NCBI GenBank assembly: GCA_964017145.1
Contig: OZ024845.1
Span: forward strand, 3,162,001-3,226,000
Length of the DNA stretch: 64,000 nt
Source: Agrocybe praecox
Lineage: Eukaryota > Basidiomycota > Agaricomycetes > Agaricales > Agrocybaceae
Direction: 5' to 3'
Shown here in pieces: positions 11,811 through 23,459 of this stretch. Each line of letters opens with the position of its first letter. The first letter of the stretch is position 1. The position numbers were made by a program, and so were the translations under genes. The notes below the pieces were generated by a model. The model saw only the letters and a list, made by a program, of their open reading frames with translations, did not search any database and was not told the DNA's origin.

Positions 11811-12260
11811 ATACTATAACTCACCCCGGCAATATCAACTTTTGAGGTCACACGAAAACCTCCTAAAAACTCCGCTTTTTATCAAACGTACATTTTCTGT
11901 TTAAATTGATAAATAAGATTTATATTTATGAGAAATCAGTTCGGCCTTATAAACTAAGATTAATGGTTCAGATTTTTGAGCTACTGTAATGTTGTTCAAA
12001 ATTTTAAGTTTGGGCGAACCGAAAATGTTGAATAATTAGACTAGTTTGGGATTTTGTTTTCTAAAGAGAAAAATAATTAATGGCATCTTTCCGAAAATGA
12101 TAAAAAAAGCTTTTAGATTTATATACACTTTCGGTTGGTATGAGATTATAATATTTCCTACCCTTTTCGTCGATTACACAATCTTAAGCAAAATCATAAT
12201 TTTTTTTCAAGCTGAAATCATGCGTAGGACGATCGTACGACCAGCGTACGACTGCCGATA
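11811..12260 (+). repeat. Left long terminal inverted repeat
   Basis: Pairs with 15605-16053. Strongest in the outer 55 bp; further in, AT-rich diverged sequence and a shared cgatcgtacgaccagcgtac-type block at 12228-12252. Confidence 0.65.
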
Positions 12261-13170
12261 AGCTGTAGCTAAAGCTGACTGCCTATTTTTAGCAGCGGCA
12301 CTGGTATTTTTGAGCGTAAGGATCATCGCCACCTCCAGTGGCCAGCTGTCATTGTATTAGTTTAGCTGAGGAAAACTATCTAAAAGCTAATAGCGACGAT
12401 ATAAGTCCTTATCGCAGAATAACTCCCCAATTTAATGGAATGCGCACCTCTTCGTTGAATTTATGGAGTTTCTCACTTTTTTGAGACTTGGAGGTTACCG
12501 TCGGGTCCAGCAAGGTTCCGCTATATCATTGCACGTACACAGGATTAGAACGCTCCCGTGTGGCGACGTTGAATGTTGAACGTTGATGGTGGGCAATTTG
12601 TGAATAAGATTTTGAGACAACAGATATAAGGAATTTGGGCGTATCTTATTTTTAGACCATGTCGTCACTACTAACAAAAGATACAGCGTCGGCTAAAAAC
12701 AAAGTACTCGGCTGTCGTCGCTGTGCTATTTTAGTAATAACAGCGCAATTGTCTCTGTCGATATCGTCCGCGCAACGGACATCTGAACTTAGTTATGGAT
12801 ACGATAAGGCAAAGGCACATGTCCTACTACGGGGGCGGCTCTATCTGACGAATCTTAATCCGCCCAAAACAGTCACCGTCCACGCTAGATGTATGTCACT
12901 TAACCCACAGGATCCTCGGTATCCTTCTATGGACGATATAATTGGTGGTGGTGTGTTCCAGCCTCACATTCGCGACGTACTAGTGCGCATCCCTCTCCGA
13001 CATATGTTTTTGTGAATGTTATGTTTTTTAAATTTTTACATCAGTGACTAAAATGTCGCCCTGTATGTACTCCAAGTTGATGATTGGATGATAACAAATC
13101 AGGCCGCTTGAAAAATACTCAGAAAGAAGTGAAGCAACGATGTCAAAAAGCAAGGATCTGGGCTGGTGGA

Positions 13171-13728
13171 AAATTGTCCGCCGGACAATGCCACTTTAAC
13201 GTGACAGAAAGGTGACAAGGTTCTTACTGTGAGTGACACTCTATTGTCTGTCCTCCCACTATTGTGGCTCGACAACGAAAATGATCAGCACAACATTGTC
13301 ATCACACCACGCCGGCTATGTAACACACTGAGGGTGCCACTCAAGCGCACACGGTGTGGCAATGAACTTCGAACGCCGCCGGCGCGTGATGATAGCTGTG
13401 GCACTCACACGTTGTAATTTGTCGGTGATCACCGGCAAGTTTTTTGTTCTAAAACTTACAGGGGACTCGATAGAAACCATACAATACACGCAGTAGTGTC
13501 ATGTGTGCAGGTATTGTCGAGTAGCTAACTCTCTGAGCCACTCAAAACGTAGCGAGGGTAGAGGCCTCAGGCGACGACGAATAATGCCGAATGCACGACG
13601 ACGACGACGAGCGCTGAGCGTTGAGCGACGATGGCGGTGACTGTCAAACTTGCGGTAATGGGACGTCACAGCAGTAACATATTAGTAACACGTTATGTAC
13701 ATTACAGCAAAAGTCTGGCGGACAATTT
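13171..13728. repeat. Short inverted-repeat pair inside the element
   Basis: The 13-mer aaaattgtccgcc near 13170 is repeated inverted as ggcggacaatttt near 13716, about 540 bp apart. It could mark a nested MITE-like insertion; the left copy is also part of a small palindrome. No target duplication could be confirmed. Confidence 0.35.
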
Positions 13729-13811
13729 TCTGAATGATACGATTTTCTGGAACAAGCAGTATATTATTAATTACAGATGCATAATATACATAATTTTATA
13801 TATTTATTCAA

Positions 13812-14000
13812 TTGGAGAAAATATATAGGAAGAGGATATGGAAGGAAGAGGACAGAGAGAAGAGGGGGTGGGGAGAACAGAGGAGAAGGAAAGGGGATAG
13901 GGCAAAGAGAAGGGGACAGAAAGAGAGATGGAGGGAGAAGAGGATGAGGAAGAGGAAGAGCAAGGGAAGAGGGGGGATGGAAGTGGGAGAAGGGGGACTG
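13812..14000 (+). repeat. Polypurine tract
   Basis: About 190 bases almost all A and G on the plus strand, in degenerate ggaagag/agagga units. It is followed at 14110-14450 by a T/C/G-rich cgtcgt/gttgtt low-complexity stretch. Long ORFs here are products of composition, not genes. Confidence 0.75.
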
Positions 14001-14220
14001 CGGCCAGCCTGTGGACAGCGGTGGTGAGCGAGGAGACGGCGTGGACGAGGTACTTACCTCGTGCCTATACCCTCTCCTCATTTTGCCACGTCATGTCCTT
14101 GCTCCCAACCCCGTCCCCTCGTGTTCGTCGGCTCGTTCGCTGGCGTCCATCGAGGGCGGCGGTTGCGTCACGGCGACTTCGTTCGGGCTTTGTCGTGCTC
14201 GTCCGTTGCTATCGTTGTTC

Positions 14221-14268
14221 GCCTGGTTGGCGCCGTCGTTGTTCGCCTGGTTGGCGCCGTCGTTGTTC
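14221..14268 (+). repeat. Two perfect copies of a 24-bp tandem unit
   Basis: The unit begins gcctggttggcgccgtcg and is repeated head to tail twice inside the low-complexity cgtcgt region. Confidence 0.85.
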
Positions 14269-15604
14269 GTGTTGTTTGCGGCGCCGTCGTCATCGTCAAC
14301 ATCGTCACCCCCATCGTCGTTTTCGTCGTCCCCATCGTCGTCGTCGCAGTCCACAGTCCACGTCGTGTCGTGGTCGTTGTCGTCTTTGCGTCGTCATTTG
14401 CGTCGTGGTCGTCGTTGCGGCGTGGTGGTGACAGAAAGTGGTAGTGGCATACGGCGGGGGTGGATGGTGGTGGTAGTGGTAAGAATAACGAAACAGTGAC
14501 GACGCGCGCTGGGTAGCGGATTGTGGCTGTGCCGGCGATTTCCGACGCGGCCCGGTTTCGAATATTAATATGATTTATGAGGATTGCGCTCTACATACAC
14601 AAGTTTCAGAAGTATAAATGTTGCAGAGTACTCAAATACATATACTTGGAGTAAATAATGTACATATATAATTCGAAAAAAAAAAACTCTGCGCTTTGAA
14701 TAAATGCCGTGAGCTGTAGAAACATAGCAGACTTTGACGCGCGCGCTTTGGAGCGTTTTCCCACGCGCATTAATGAGTTGGGGTCGGCGCACAAGCTGCT
14801 ACATGTTATATGACAGCAGATTAGCCATATACGCCCATAAAATGTACACTCAAGAGGACGGTAAATTTATTTTTAGAGTGTAGTCAGTTAAAATACCAAA
14901 ATTAAACACTATGCCACCGGCGTACGCTGCACTCCCATGGCCCATCCGCTGTATATACACCTGCAAGCTTCAAGCTTCATTAATTATTGCGCTATCTTCT
15001 TATAGACGGTCTCCAAGAATCTATACTAGAGTTGGATACGTCAAAATCTGTTGCAACGTAGTTGCAAAATTTTCATTGCAAACAATGGCGGCGGAAACAA
15101 TAACCTACGGTTACCTACCTACACCATGTAAAAATAGAACAGCCCATCTATTTATTTGATCGTCAATGCGTCAACCGTCAACGCCGCGCTCAAGTATCCC
15201 CCGCTTTCACCTTCCTGCCCCCCTAAAAATATAGATCTTCTGAGCGCAGAGAAATATGGACCGTATTCCTGGCATGGTGTGAATTTTTCGCGGCTGCCTC
15301 CATTGTTTCGATTGCAAGGAGCATACAGAAGATTACCACAACACAAGGTGCATCCTTCATTTCCTGCTTGTCTCCTGCTTAAACTTACTCCACACAAAGG
15401 GACACCACATCCCAACTGGACATAATAAAATTCCATTCCGTCGTCTCGCACGTTGAGCGCTATAAATTCAAAGATCAACCTTATAGTGATTTTAAATCTC
15501 TCAGGAGTAAGCACACACATCTCGCATCTCGCATCTAGGGCTACCTCGTTCCATTTATAGCTACCATGAACCTGGGCCGCGAGCGCTATAGGACCTCACA
15601 TCTT

Positions 15605-16053
15605 TTCTCCGGGCGTACGCTAGGCGTACGATGGTCGTACGCCTGATATCAGTTAGGTAAAAAATACTTTTTTTCTTTCCATTTTGATGTGTGCCGAAAA
15701 CATGAAGAATATCCACAATATTTAAGATATCGAAGCTCCGATGAAAGATCTTAGTTTTAAATGCAGTTTCATCTTTCATTATATTTTTAGTTATGACTTG
15801 TCGGCAGCATGATATGAAATTTTTATTTTTAATTCACTATTACGGTTACCCAAATACCCGGATTTCATACATGGTTTTTTGTAAGAGAATATCGCCATAT
15901 ATTATTTTAGTTTACATTGCCGAGCTGAGCTGACTAAAGTTTAAGTTTTTATTGATGTTTTCCACCAAGTAAAAATCACACAATAAAATCATAGATTTTA
16001 TGAGGTTTTGGTGTGACCCAAAAAGTTGAAATCGCCGGGGTGACTTATAGTAT
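15605..16053 (-). repeat. Right long terminal inverted repeat
   Basis: Inverted partner of 11811-12260; see that entry. The inner block at 15613-15644 carries gcgtacgctaggcgtacgat and mirrors the left one. Confidence 0.65.
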
Positions 16054-16363
16054 AACATGGGTCAGAAATTCTTGGGACTTGGAGCCGTATAAAAATAACT
16101 CTGGTCACCTGCAGGGGATAAAATTAATCATACTTCCACCAGACGGTGGAATGGCATTATGTTGTAGTGGCCTTTACTCAAGGGATTTCAGATTTGGACC
16201 ATCCAAAGGCGGATAGGTCCGAGCTGTTTTGGCCGACTCTGAGGCGGCTTCCGCAGCAGAAAAAATGACAAGACCACAAGTTACAACGTCCCAAGTTCAA
16301 TACACCGACTTATTTCAATTGTTGTAGTTTAATCCTACAAACATATGCTCTTCTTGGTCGTAT

Positions 16364-18612
16364 TTATGTGTCTTGAACGATACGAATTCCTTTAAGGAGA
16401 ACGTCGAGGACGTCATGTCGATTACGAGCGATCCATGAAACTAATCCCATGGTTGCAACATCTTCCACGAGTACACTGAAATTCTTCTTTATGCTTGGTG
16501 GGCCATCATCGGTATCTGCTACACCGAGCGTCCTCATAATGTGATCCATTATAGTGGTAAACATGACAGCGTCGGCGTCAGTGGCAAGGGAGGTAACTAA
16601 CTTTGAGTCTTGACGTGGTACGAAAGAAGGAGCTGGACCCTTCATATTGCTCTGTAAACGAGTTATGACTTGAGATAGTAGCTGGCGGTAGCCAACAATG
16701 AATGGGTGTTGGTAGTACAAGGGTGATTCAGACGATATAGCAGAGCATTGCTCCCATAATGCGCGCATGCACTTAAAGTGTGTAGTCGGGAGGCTCGGAG
16801 GACCAGCCAGACGCAGAAGTTGTTGAGTGATTGCTTCATCTAGGGCTTCTTCTGTGCTCTTTCCTTCCCATAGCTTTATCTTGGATTTGCTAGACGATCC
16901 TAGTCCGTTGGAAGTCGTCATCTGGCCAGCAAGATCAAGTGAGGCCGATTTTACATCTGCAGCCTGTGAGGTGAGGCTGCGAGAGGTCAAAGTGCCTGAA
17001 CGAGTCCCCTTGCTCTCAGGAAGGGACGGAAACGAGGGCTCGATTTTGCTCGCTGTTGTTTCCTCATCAGTTTTGGACATAGGGAGTGCTGATGATGCAT
17101 GTACCAGGGGAATATTAGAGCCGGCAGAGAGATTCTTACCACCTTTAGTTTTCTCTCCACTTTTGAGTTTGCCCTTAGACGGCAGCTGCGATGGTGGAGA
17201 GTCTCCCGGACCAGAGAAATGGCCCCGACAAGGTCTTGTAGTGGAGCATGTAGCCGGATGGGAGGCGTTGCTTTAGTTTCTATTGGTATATCTCCGTTGA
17301 AAATAGGGGATGTATAAGACAATCGTCGGATAAGGGACTCGTATTTGTAGCGTTCTTCATGAATGCCAATCATCTTATCTCTCCAAAACTGCCGCACAGT
17401 CGAACGCATGCATCGAGGGTTTGCGAACGTCAGATAACCATCAGGTTTTCCATTTAAGAGGGCAATAGAATTGATGGTAAATGTTTGCTTTGTCGTAAGT
17501 TTAGTTATGGGGAATGTAAATTTGTTGAGCCTGGACTGGATCTGTTGTTGGAATATGCCATCGATTCCAGATTGGTCATCCAAGGGCTTGCTAGTGATTG
17601 GAGTTGCGAGATGGACATCTAGGAGATCGCTGACGCATAATGGGAGCAACTTTCTCGCCGCTCCACCTTCATCTTCCGGGCGGAGAAGATTCAAACGCAA
17701 TATTATTGCAATGCGTGGGCTCATTATATAAAGGCGATGTAGAGCTGATTGTCCCATGCAAAAACCTTCCCATAGTCCGAACGAGTTGTTTGTCAGAATA
17801 AACTCCTTTCCCGGGGCGGCTTGAACGATTCCCATGTAATAGAAACCAGCTTGCAGCTGATATGTGACGGCTTCGAAGTTTTCAGCCATTGTATCGGCAT
17901 TTGCGAGGTAGTGCATTACCTTCATTGGGTCTCCAAGAGTCGGCGCTCCTTTCATGGCGTCCATGACAATTTGCATGTGTGGTGTATCGAGATAGTATCG
18001 CAAGAAGTGTAGCCACGTTTCGGTCGGCGAATTGAGGTTCAGTTTCTGAGCCATGTTAATCATCCTAGTGCGTATTGGGGCGTTTTCAGGATGATCGGCA
18101 GAGAAATACGAAAGGGCTAATGCCTCGTTTCGATAATGCATGAGAAAAAGGAACTTTCTCAGTTGTTCGAGGTCTTGTCGAACTATTGTAAACGAAGCCT
18201 GCCCATCGTTGCTCTCCAATTTACCGTGCAAATCGTTGAGATGACGGGCAGCATTGTTTTCCAGCTCCGATAATTTGGTCTCGAGCTCGTTGACATTTTC
18301 GATGTTTCGAACATCGCGGTACAAGTTCGCTACTCCGAAAGCCTTAGCGATCAGACGAGATTCGAGAGTACCGCTCTTCATATCGTAGAGCCAGATCCGT
18401 TCGTTTGCAAAGCGGAATTTGCGAAACTCTTGGTTTCTTTCTCGCTTCGTCCTGCAAGTCAAGTAAATTTAACTCAATACACATTTCGGTGGTAGGTGTA
18501 CTCACTTTCTGGGACCGATTTGAAACTCCCTCAAGATAAAGCGGGGGATAACATGATGGTATTGGTCTACTGGATGCGAAGTAGTTTTACCTTGAGGTCT
18601 GGAGTGGGACAT
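16364..18612 (-). CDS. DUF4238 family protein (intact copy)
   Basis: Protein of unknown function in the DUF4238 family, present in bacteria and expanded in mushrooms. Exon 1 starts at ATG 18612-18610 and carries the family signature DQYHHVIPRFILREFQ within the first 35 residues. A gt-ag intron follows, then a long exon with ERIWLYDMKSGTLESR, YRDVRNIENVN, DLEQLRKFLFLMHYRNEALA and QAGFYYMGIVQAAPGKEFILTNNSFGLWEG. A C-terminal helical region runs to the stop at 16366-16364. Between about 17260 and 17050 the frame shifts by one. Either a short intron in the Ser/Lys-rich linker (for example donor gtaaga near 17126, weak gag acceptor near 17063) or a real indel explains it. Roughly 750 residues in total. 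A decayed paralogue lies at 24.6-27.5 kb in opposite orientation. No catalytic motif recognised. Confidence 0.75.
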
Positions 18613-18932
18613 TGTCGTACCAGTTCAAGAGGCTCTGGCAGATGGCATGATAAGAGTTTTTTTTGGCCTAATCCCCACGAAGATGGAGGTGGCTGATGGA
18701 TCGCAGCGAATTAATAAAAAGGAAGTTTGTTGTACACATTGATTCCCGAATCCGGATATCCAAAATACACGTAAGAGGTCGTCCTATAGATAGATATAGC
18801 GTGAATCGTTTAAACATTAATATACTTAAGTCTCCAATATCTTTCCATCAACCGAGTCCACCCATCCTCGTACTCGCATAACATATCGAGCGTTTAGCAA
18901 ATAATTAATTGTTCTGCATGAGAATTCATGCA
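18613..18932. other. Short intergenic stretch
   Basis: About 320 bp between the DUF4238 start and the WD40 gene's stop, both on the minus strand. AT-rich promoter-like sequence; no gene seen. Confidence 0.5.
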
Positions 18933-21900
18933 TCATGACGCGTCTCGAGCATGACCAGGCAATAAGCGAATTTCGCTCTCACTGCCAAGTGGGGTGCCAT
19001 ACCTATGCCCGTTCAGTAGATCATCGTGGTGTCCTTCGGAGCTGGACTCAGTATGCAATCTTCCAAGCCGATAATCATCTTCTAGAGAAGTCGTGCTACC
19101 AGCTGAGAAGGCTGTGTCAAGTGGATCAGGCGAAGAGCTGCGCAGAAATTCTGTCATGCCCTTTGGTGTAGGTTCAGAGTCGTCGTAAATGTCTTCCTCG
19201 GTTTGCCTCGTCCATATACGTACGGCACCATCGTGACTACCGGTGGCAAACATGAAAGGATTTGTAGTCGGATGATTCCATGCAATGCATGTCAAGTCAC
19301 CTCCATGAGCTTGTGCGCGAATGGATTGGAGGAGAGCTCCAGATTCTTGATCCCAGATATGTATATCACCAGCTAGAACCATGAAGTTCAAGGATCAATT
19401 GATCTCAGCGTAAGATCTTTCGTGGGGAAATCATACATACCTTTTCCCGCACAAAGGACCAGTTCGTTATTGACACCTCCGAAATAACTTGAACCTGAAA
19501 AATCGACTTGTCCCTTTGGCATATACGTATGTCTTGAAGTAGGGGGTCAGATGAAAGACGAGAAGTGGTAGTAAGCTCTTTCAAGTGACCTACCTCAAAG
19601 TCAATCGAGAAGTAATAATCTTATTACTTTCGCGATCTTTGACCAACTCAAGTTTCCATAGCTGCGGTGGCGCCTAAACGATGGGCGTGCGAGGTAAGTG
19701 ACAGAAACGAGTGCAACCATCTGCAGTATAGACTAACCTCGTGTTCATAGCTCACGAGAGCTGCCAGACCACTTCCGGACGTCTGAGCAAGCGTTATATC
19801 TCTTACGTCTTCTAGAACAGGCGTCAAACTATAGATTTGGTTTAGTTGAAGGGGGTTGAAAACACAACGCTGAAAATCTGACTTCTCAATTTGCTTGTTT
19901 TCGACATTATAAACTATTAATTTACAGCTTATTAAAAATTCAGGTTCAATAATGACTGACGAGAACGTACCAACTAGGCGCTTCTCTACTCTTGATTTAC
20001 TAGGCTGTAAACCGTTGGGCGATCTTAACAATGGCCCGACGCCAACGAGGCGCAAGCCATCCGGAGTGATAGCAACGTCGTGGAGTTTCATGTGTCCAAA
20101 GTCGTATTGTTCTAATACCTTTCCGGTCAGGTCCTACAGAGTCAAATATCCTCTCAGTACCTCAATATATCAACGGTTCTCCGAAGAACGGCGTACAAGT
20201 TTTGTGGCAACTGATTCCTCAATTGAGAGGAATGCACTTCCATCAGGGAACCAAGTAACAGACTCTATCGAGATGTTTCTGTTGATGGTCTTCTTGCAGA
20301 CACCGTCCTAAAACAAGGAGAGAAAGCGGAAATTTTAATCATGGAATAAGTTCCTTAACGACTGTGTTGAAGACATACCTCTGCAGTCCAAACCTTAACT
20401 CCTCGTGCCATTTTTGTAAGGAGGAATTTGCCTGTCGGCGACCAAGCAACCTGGCCCACGAAGCCCTGCGCATGGGCTAATGTTCGATGTGGAGTGAAAG
20501 GATGCTAACGAGCAAGGGAGTCACCCTCAGTGACTGTCGCAGCGCAATTATAATCAGTGAACTTACCCCAACTCGGAAGATGACCGCTGTTTTATCCCAG
20601 CTGCAAAAAAAGATTAGCTAACGAAAACCGTACGGTATTTGGTCCTTATTCGGGAAGAAAAGCCTCACCTCGAAGTAGCCAAATATTTTCCGTCAGGACT
20701 GAACTGCATATGCCTGACTAGGGCGCTATGTGCAGCAAGATCATGTGTCGCTTCCAATTCAACCAAACGCGGTACCAATTCCGAGACTCTTGACCTTGTA
20801 TACGCCGGCCCAATAAGAGACCTTTTACCAATGGAACTGGGGCCATTTATGCTGACCGTAGAGCTCATCGTTCTTTTCCGTATCGGTTCCGCCCTCACCA
20901 TTGATTTTTTCATGACTGCAGCAGACGCCAATCCGACTGTCAGAGGATTGAGTGCCGAGTTGCGCATCTTGACGTTCCTCACCGCGTTTCGCCAAAGTTG
21001 TTTTCCTAATGTCGGACCCGCGTTCTCGTTGGGAGAGTTAGCAGTGACAGTCGCCGCGGGAGATGCAGACGTAGATGCATGGTTAGGACTATTAGCAATA
21101 GTAAATTCGCTCTCCACAGGAGAGTTAATGGGAGTAGGAGGGCTGAGTGGAGATCCAGGCGCAGAAGGCTCGCTCATGACGGCTGTGGCGTCCGACGGCC
21201 GAAAGACGATAGCGCCCGTCGCGGCAGACTCCGGACTCGCGCGCTTCTCGCGGTCATTGGAAGCGGGCATCGTCATAGGCAGCCTATTCGCTTCCAGATC
21301 ATCGTCATCCTCGTCGTTCCCAAAACAGCTGCATCTCCGAATACACCCTGTCTCGGACTTCCAGCCAAGCCAAGAAGATGCGAAGCTTCTTGAAATCCTG
21401 GCCATCATTTTCCATAGGCTCACTACCTGTTTCGAAGTCGCTTTCCCCGCCACTGTGAGAACCTTTTGCATGCGCGTTATTCCAGGAAGCTCGAAGAACC
21501 TGTCTGTAGCGTCGTTTAAAACATCACTGAGCCATTTCTTACCCCTATGCCTCGAGAAAGTCCACCGCTCCGAGGCGAACCATGCAGACACAGCTGCCAG
21601 ACCGAAGGACGTGAATGCAGTTAGGACGGTGGTTATAGTCGACGTCACATATGCCTGATCAGTATATAAATAATAGTGGGTGAATTGTTAAGTTGCGGTA
21701 GCAGAATATTTATCCATAGAAGGACGTACTTGGTGGGAGGCGTAAGCGAAGCAGCATAGTCCAACGGAGAAGCAGGCAACTGACAGTACTAGAAGCACGA
21801 GAGGCGACCGCTTGATCCAAATGAGAACCCACCACGGAACGCGGTGCCCCGGAGAACGACTGGTTGAAAAAGGTCAGTGCCGAGTATTCTTGGGAAGAAA

Positions 21901-23459
21901 CAACAAGAAACAGACGTACTACATTGCCTGTTTCCAAGTCAATCCTAGCAAACTGTTCACCGCAGCGCCGATACTGAATACCAAACTCGCAAACCAGAAG
22001 CTGTTGACTGAGTCTGAAATTCTTGTACGCTCTAGCTCATACGAGAATTGCATAGTCGTGGCGGTGACGGCAGAGAAGAACGTCGCTACTGTCGACAGAT
22101 TAAGAAGGTTCTCGGCGCCGTGTTTCTGAGCGAATCGGATTGTGGGGACACCTAAAATAATTCGGAAAATTTGACTTCAACATATATCTCATCATAAAAA
22201 ACGTACATGTGCTCACCGACTTCGATAAACATCGAAAGAGAAGATGTTAGCTCATCGATGTGGGTCCCCATCTCTGCAGAAAGATCATGAATATACCGTT
22301 GCACAGCGGGATACCGAAATTGACCTGGATGTTAAAATTAGATCATGACGGCGAAAAGTCAAAAATAGTCTCACCCTGGTACTCTTTCAGACATGACGCC
22401 CAGTACTAATTCATGGGATAAGATTCATGATGTCGCTCTAAAGATCCCAATATTCTCACCTTGAGGTCGCCTTCGAACGATAAAATCGACGTATTAACAG
22501 CCTCGTCTGTGAACTCTGGAAATTCGTTCAAGCATTTTAAGAATGTCGTGACTTCCTTCGCCAAGGCCTCCAACTGTTCAGGAAACATCTCCGGGTCGAG
22601 GTTCTCGGCCACAGTTGGTCTGGGAACATGTAACTGGGCTTTCCCTTTCACCCTTCGGAACCCCCTGCGGCGTTTAGCATTTACTGGCGATTCGATATTG
22701 ACGTCACCGCGGACAATGTGCTGAATCTTTCGTGGAAAGAGGTCTGCTGCGTTCTCGTGGTAAAGGAAGAGAAGTTGGGTGAGACGGTCTCGGAGATGGA
22801 ATGCTGATGAGAGGATGGCTACAGAGCTCCCCAGTTGACGGGCTGCGTTGGCGAAATTTCGGAGCTAGATACGCAATGCGGGCACTTGGTCAGTATACTA
22901 GTCTCGACCATAGAGCACAGTGGGTACTCCACCTCTTTGTCAAGGTTGTTGATCCGCCTACGAGAACGGATTTAGGTAATTGGTGGTACGATATTAATTT
23001 ACTCTGACCAAGATGAACGCACCGTTGAAGTTTATGGAACACTTCCGCACCAACCACTTGTAGATGCTCATCCACAGAAGCTAGACAGCACAATCGCAAT
23101 CACGGTCTTAGTCACTGACCAGATGGGCCCGCAAGGATTTGACCTGCACTCACGGACATCCTTGTCATCTTCGAAAAATTGAAGATGACCACTTCCTATA
23201 TATCGACGTCAAGAGCTATCCAAACACAACATCTGACACACTCACCCATCATTCCTCCACTACTTCTGTCATTATTCTTCAGCAACATTTCCACCAAGTT
23301 CAGAATTGTCTCGCGTCGGTCTGGTCCAGGAGACTGGCGCCCTGGGGTGGGCGTCATGACTGGTGATGAGGGTGAGCCTGGTGGAAAGGATTCCAGGTTA
23401 TCCGTTGGTTGTTGTGCTGATATGGAACCATGGGCTGGCGCCACAGTAGAGGAGCTCAT
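18933..23459 (-). CDS. Membrane-anchored WD40 protein, WDR26/Gid7-like
   Basis: Large multi-exon gene, roughly 1,150 residues. N-terminal third: a disordered Ser/Pro head (MSSSTVAPAHG..), helical segments (VVGAEVFHKLQRRINNLD, FANAARQLGSSVAILSSAFH, LDPEMFPEQLEALAKEVT), then four or so membrane segments including NLSTVATFFSAVTAT, FWFASLVFSIGAAVNSLLGL, LVLLVLSVACFSVGLC and a helix spanning the splice into ITTVLTAFTSFGLAAVSAWF. A Ser/Pro linker follows, then WD40 repeats: MQFSPDGKYLATS.., VGQVAWSPTGKFLL, DVAITPDGLRLVGVG, GDIHIWDQESGALLQS, LTCIAWNHPTTNPFMFATGSHDGAVRIW. The propeller resembles WDR26/Gid7, the GID/CTLH ubiquitin-ligase scaffold, but no LisH or CTLH was seen. Joins are in phase across the membrane-to-linker boundary, which favours one gene over two. 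Function inferred only. Confidence 0.75.

Larger units (their letters stand above)
11811..16053. mobile_element. DNA transposon-like element with long inverted termini
   Basis: The two ends are inverted copies. The left end 11811 onward reads atactataactcaccccggc, and the reverse complement of 16053 backward reads the same with one change; similarity goes on through tcaactttt and ggtcacac.aaaacctc, then more loosely to a cgtacgaccAtCGtACG-rich block about 440 bp in. A TA next to each end (11812-11813, 16051-16052) could be the target duplication, giving termini that start CTATAA, as in Tc1/mariner-like elements. The interior has no long ORF and no recognisable transposase, so it is a non-autonomous or decayed element. 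Its base composition is more AT-rich at the ends than the neighbouring genes. Boundaries are sequence-based; the superfamily is a guess. Confidence 0.7.

Noticed and set aside
12659..13015. 118-codon open frame inside the transposon-like element
   Set aside because: Checked for transposase-like motifs; none seen, and no clear coding character. Could be a decayed remnant, but not supportable.
13767..14081. Pro/Ser/Leu-rich frame opposite the polypurine tract
   Set aside because: Translation of the purine/pyrimidine tract only.
14091..14354. Asp/Asn-rich 87-codon frame on the minus strand
   Set aside because: Produced by cgtcgt/gttgtt low complexity inside the transposon-like block; no motif and no splice support.
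20639..21658. 339-codon plus-strand frame opposite the WD40 gene
   Set aside because: Mirror of the real minus-strand exon, which carries clear membrane, linker and WD40 sequence in phase with neighbours.
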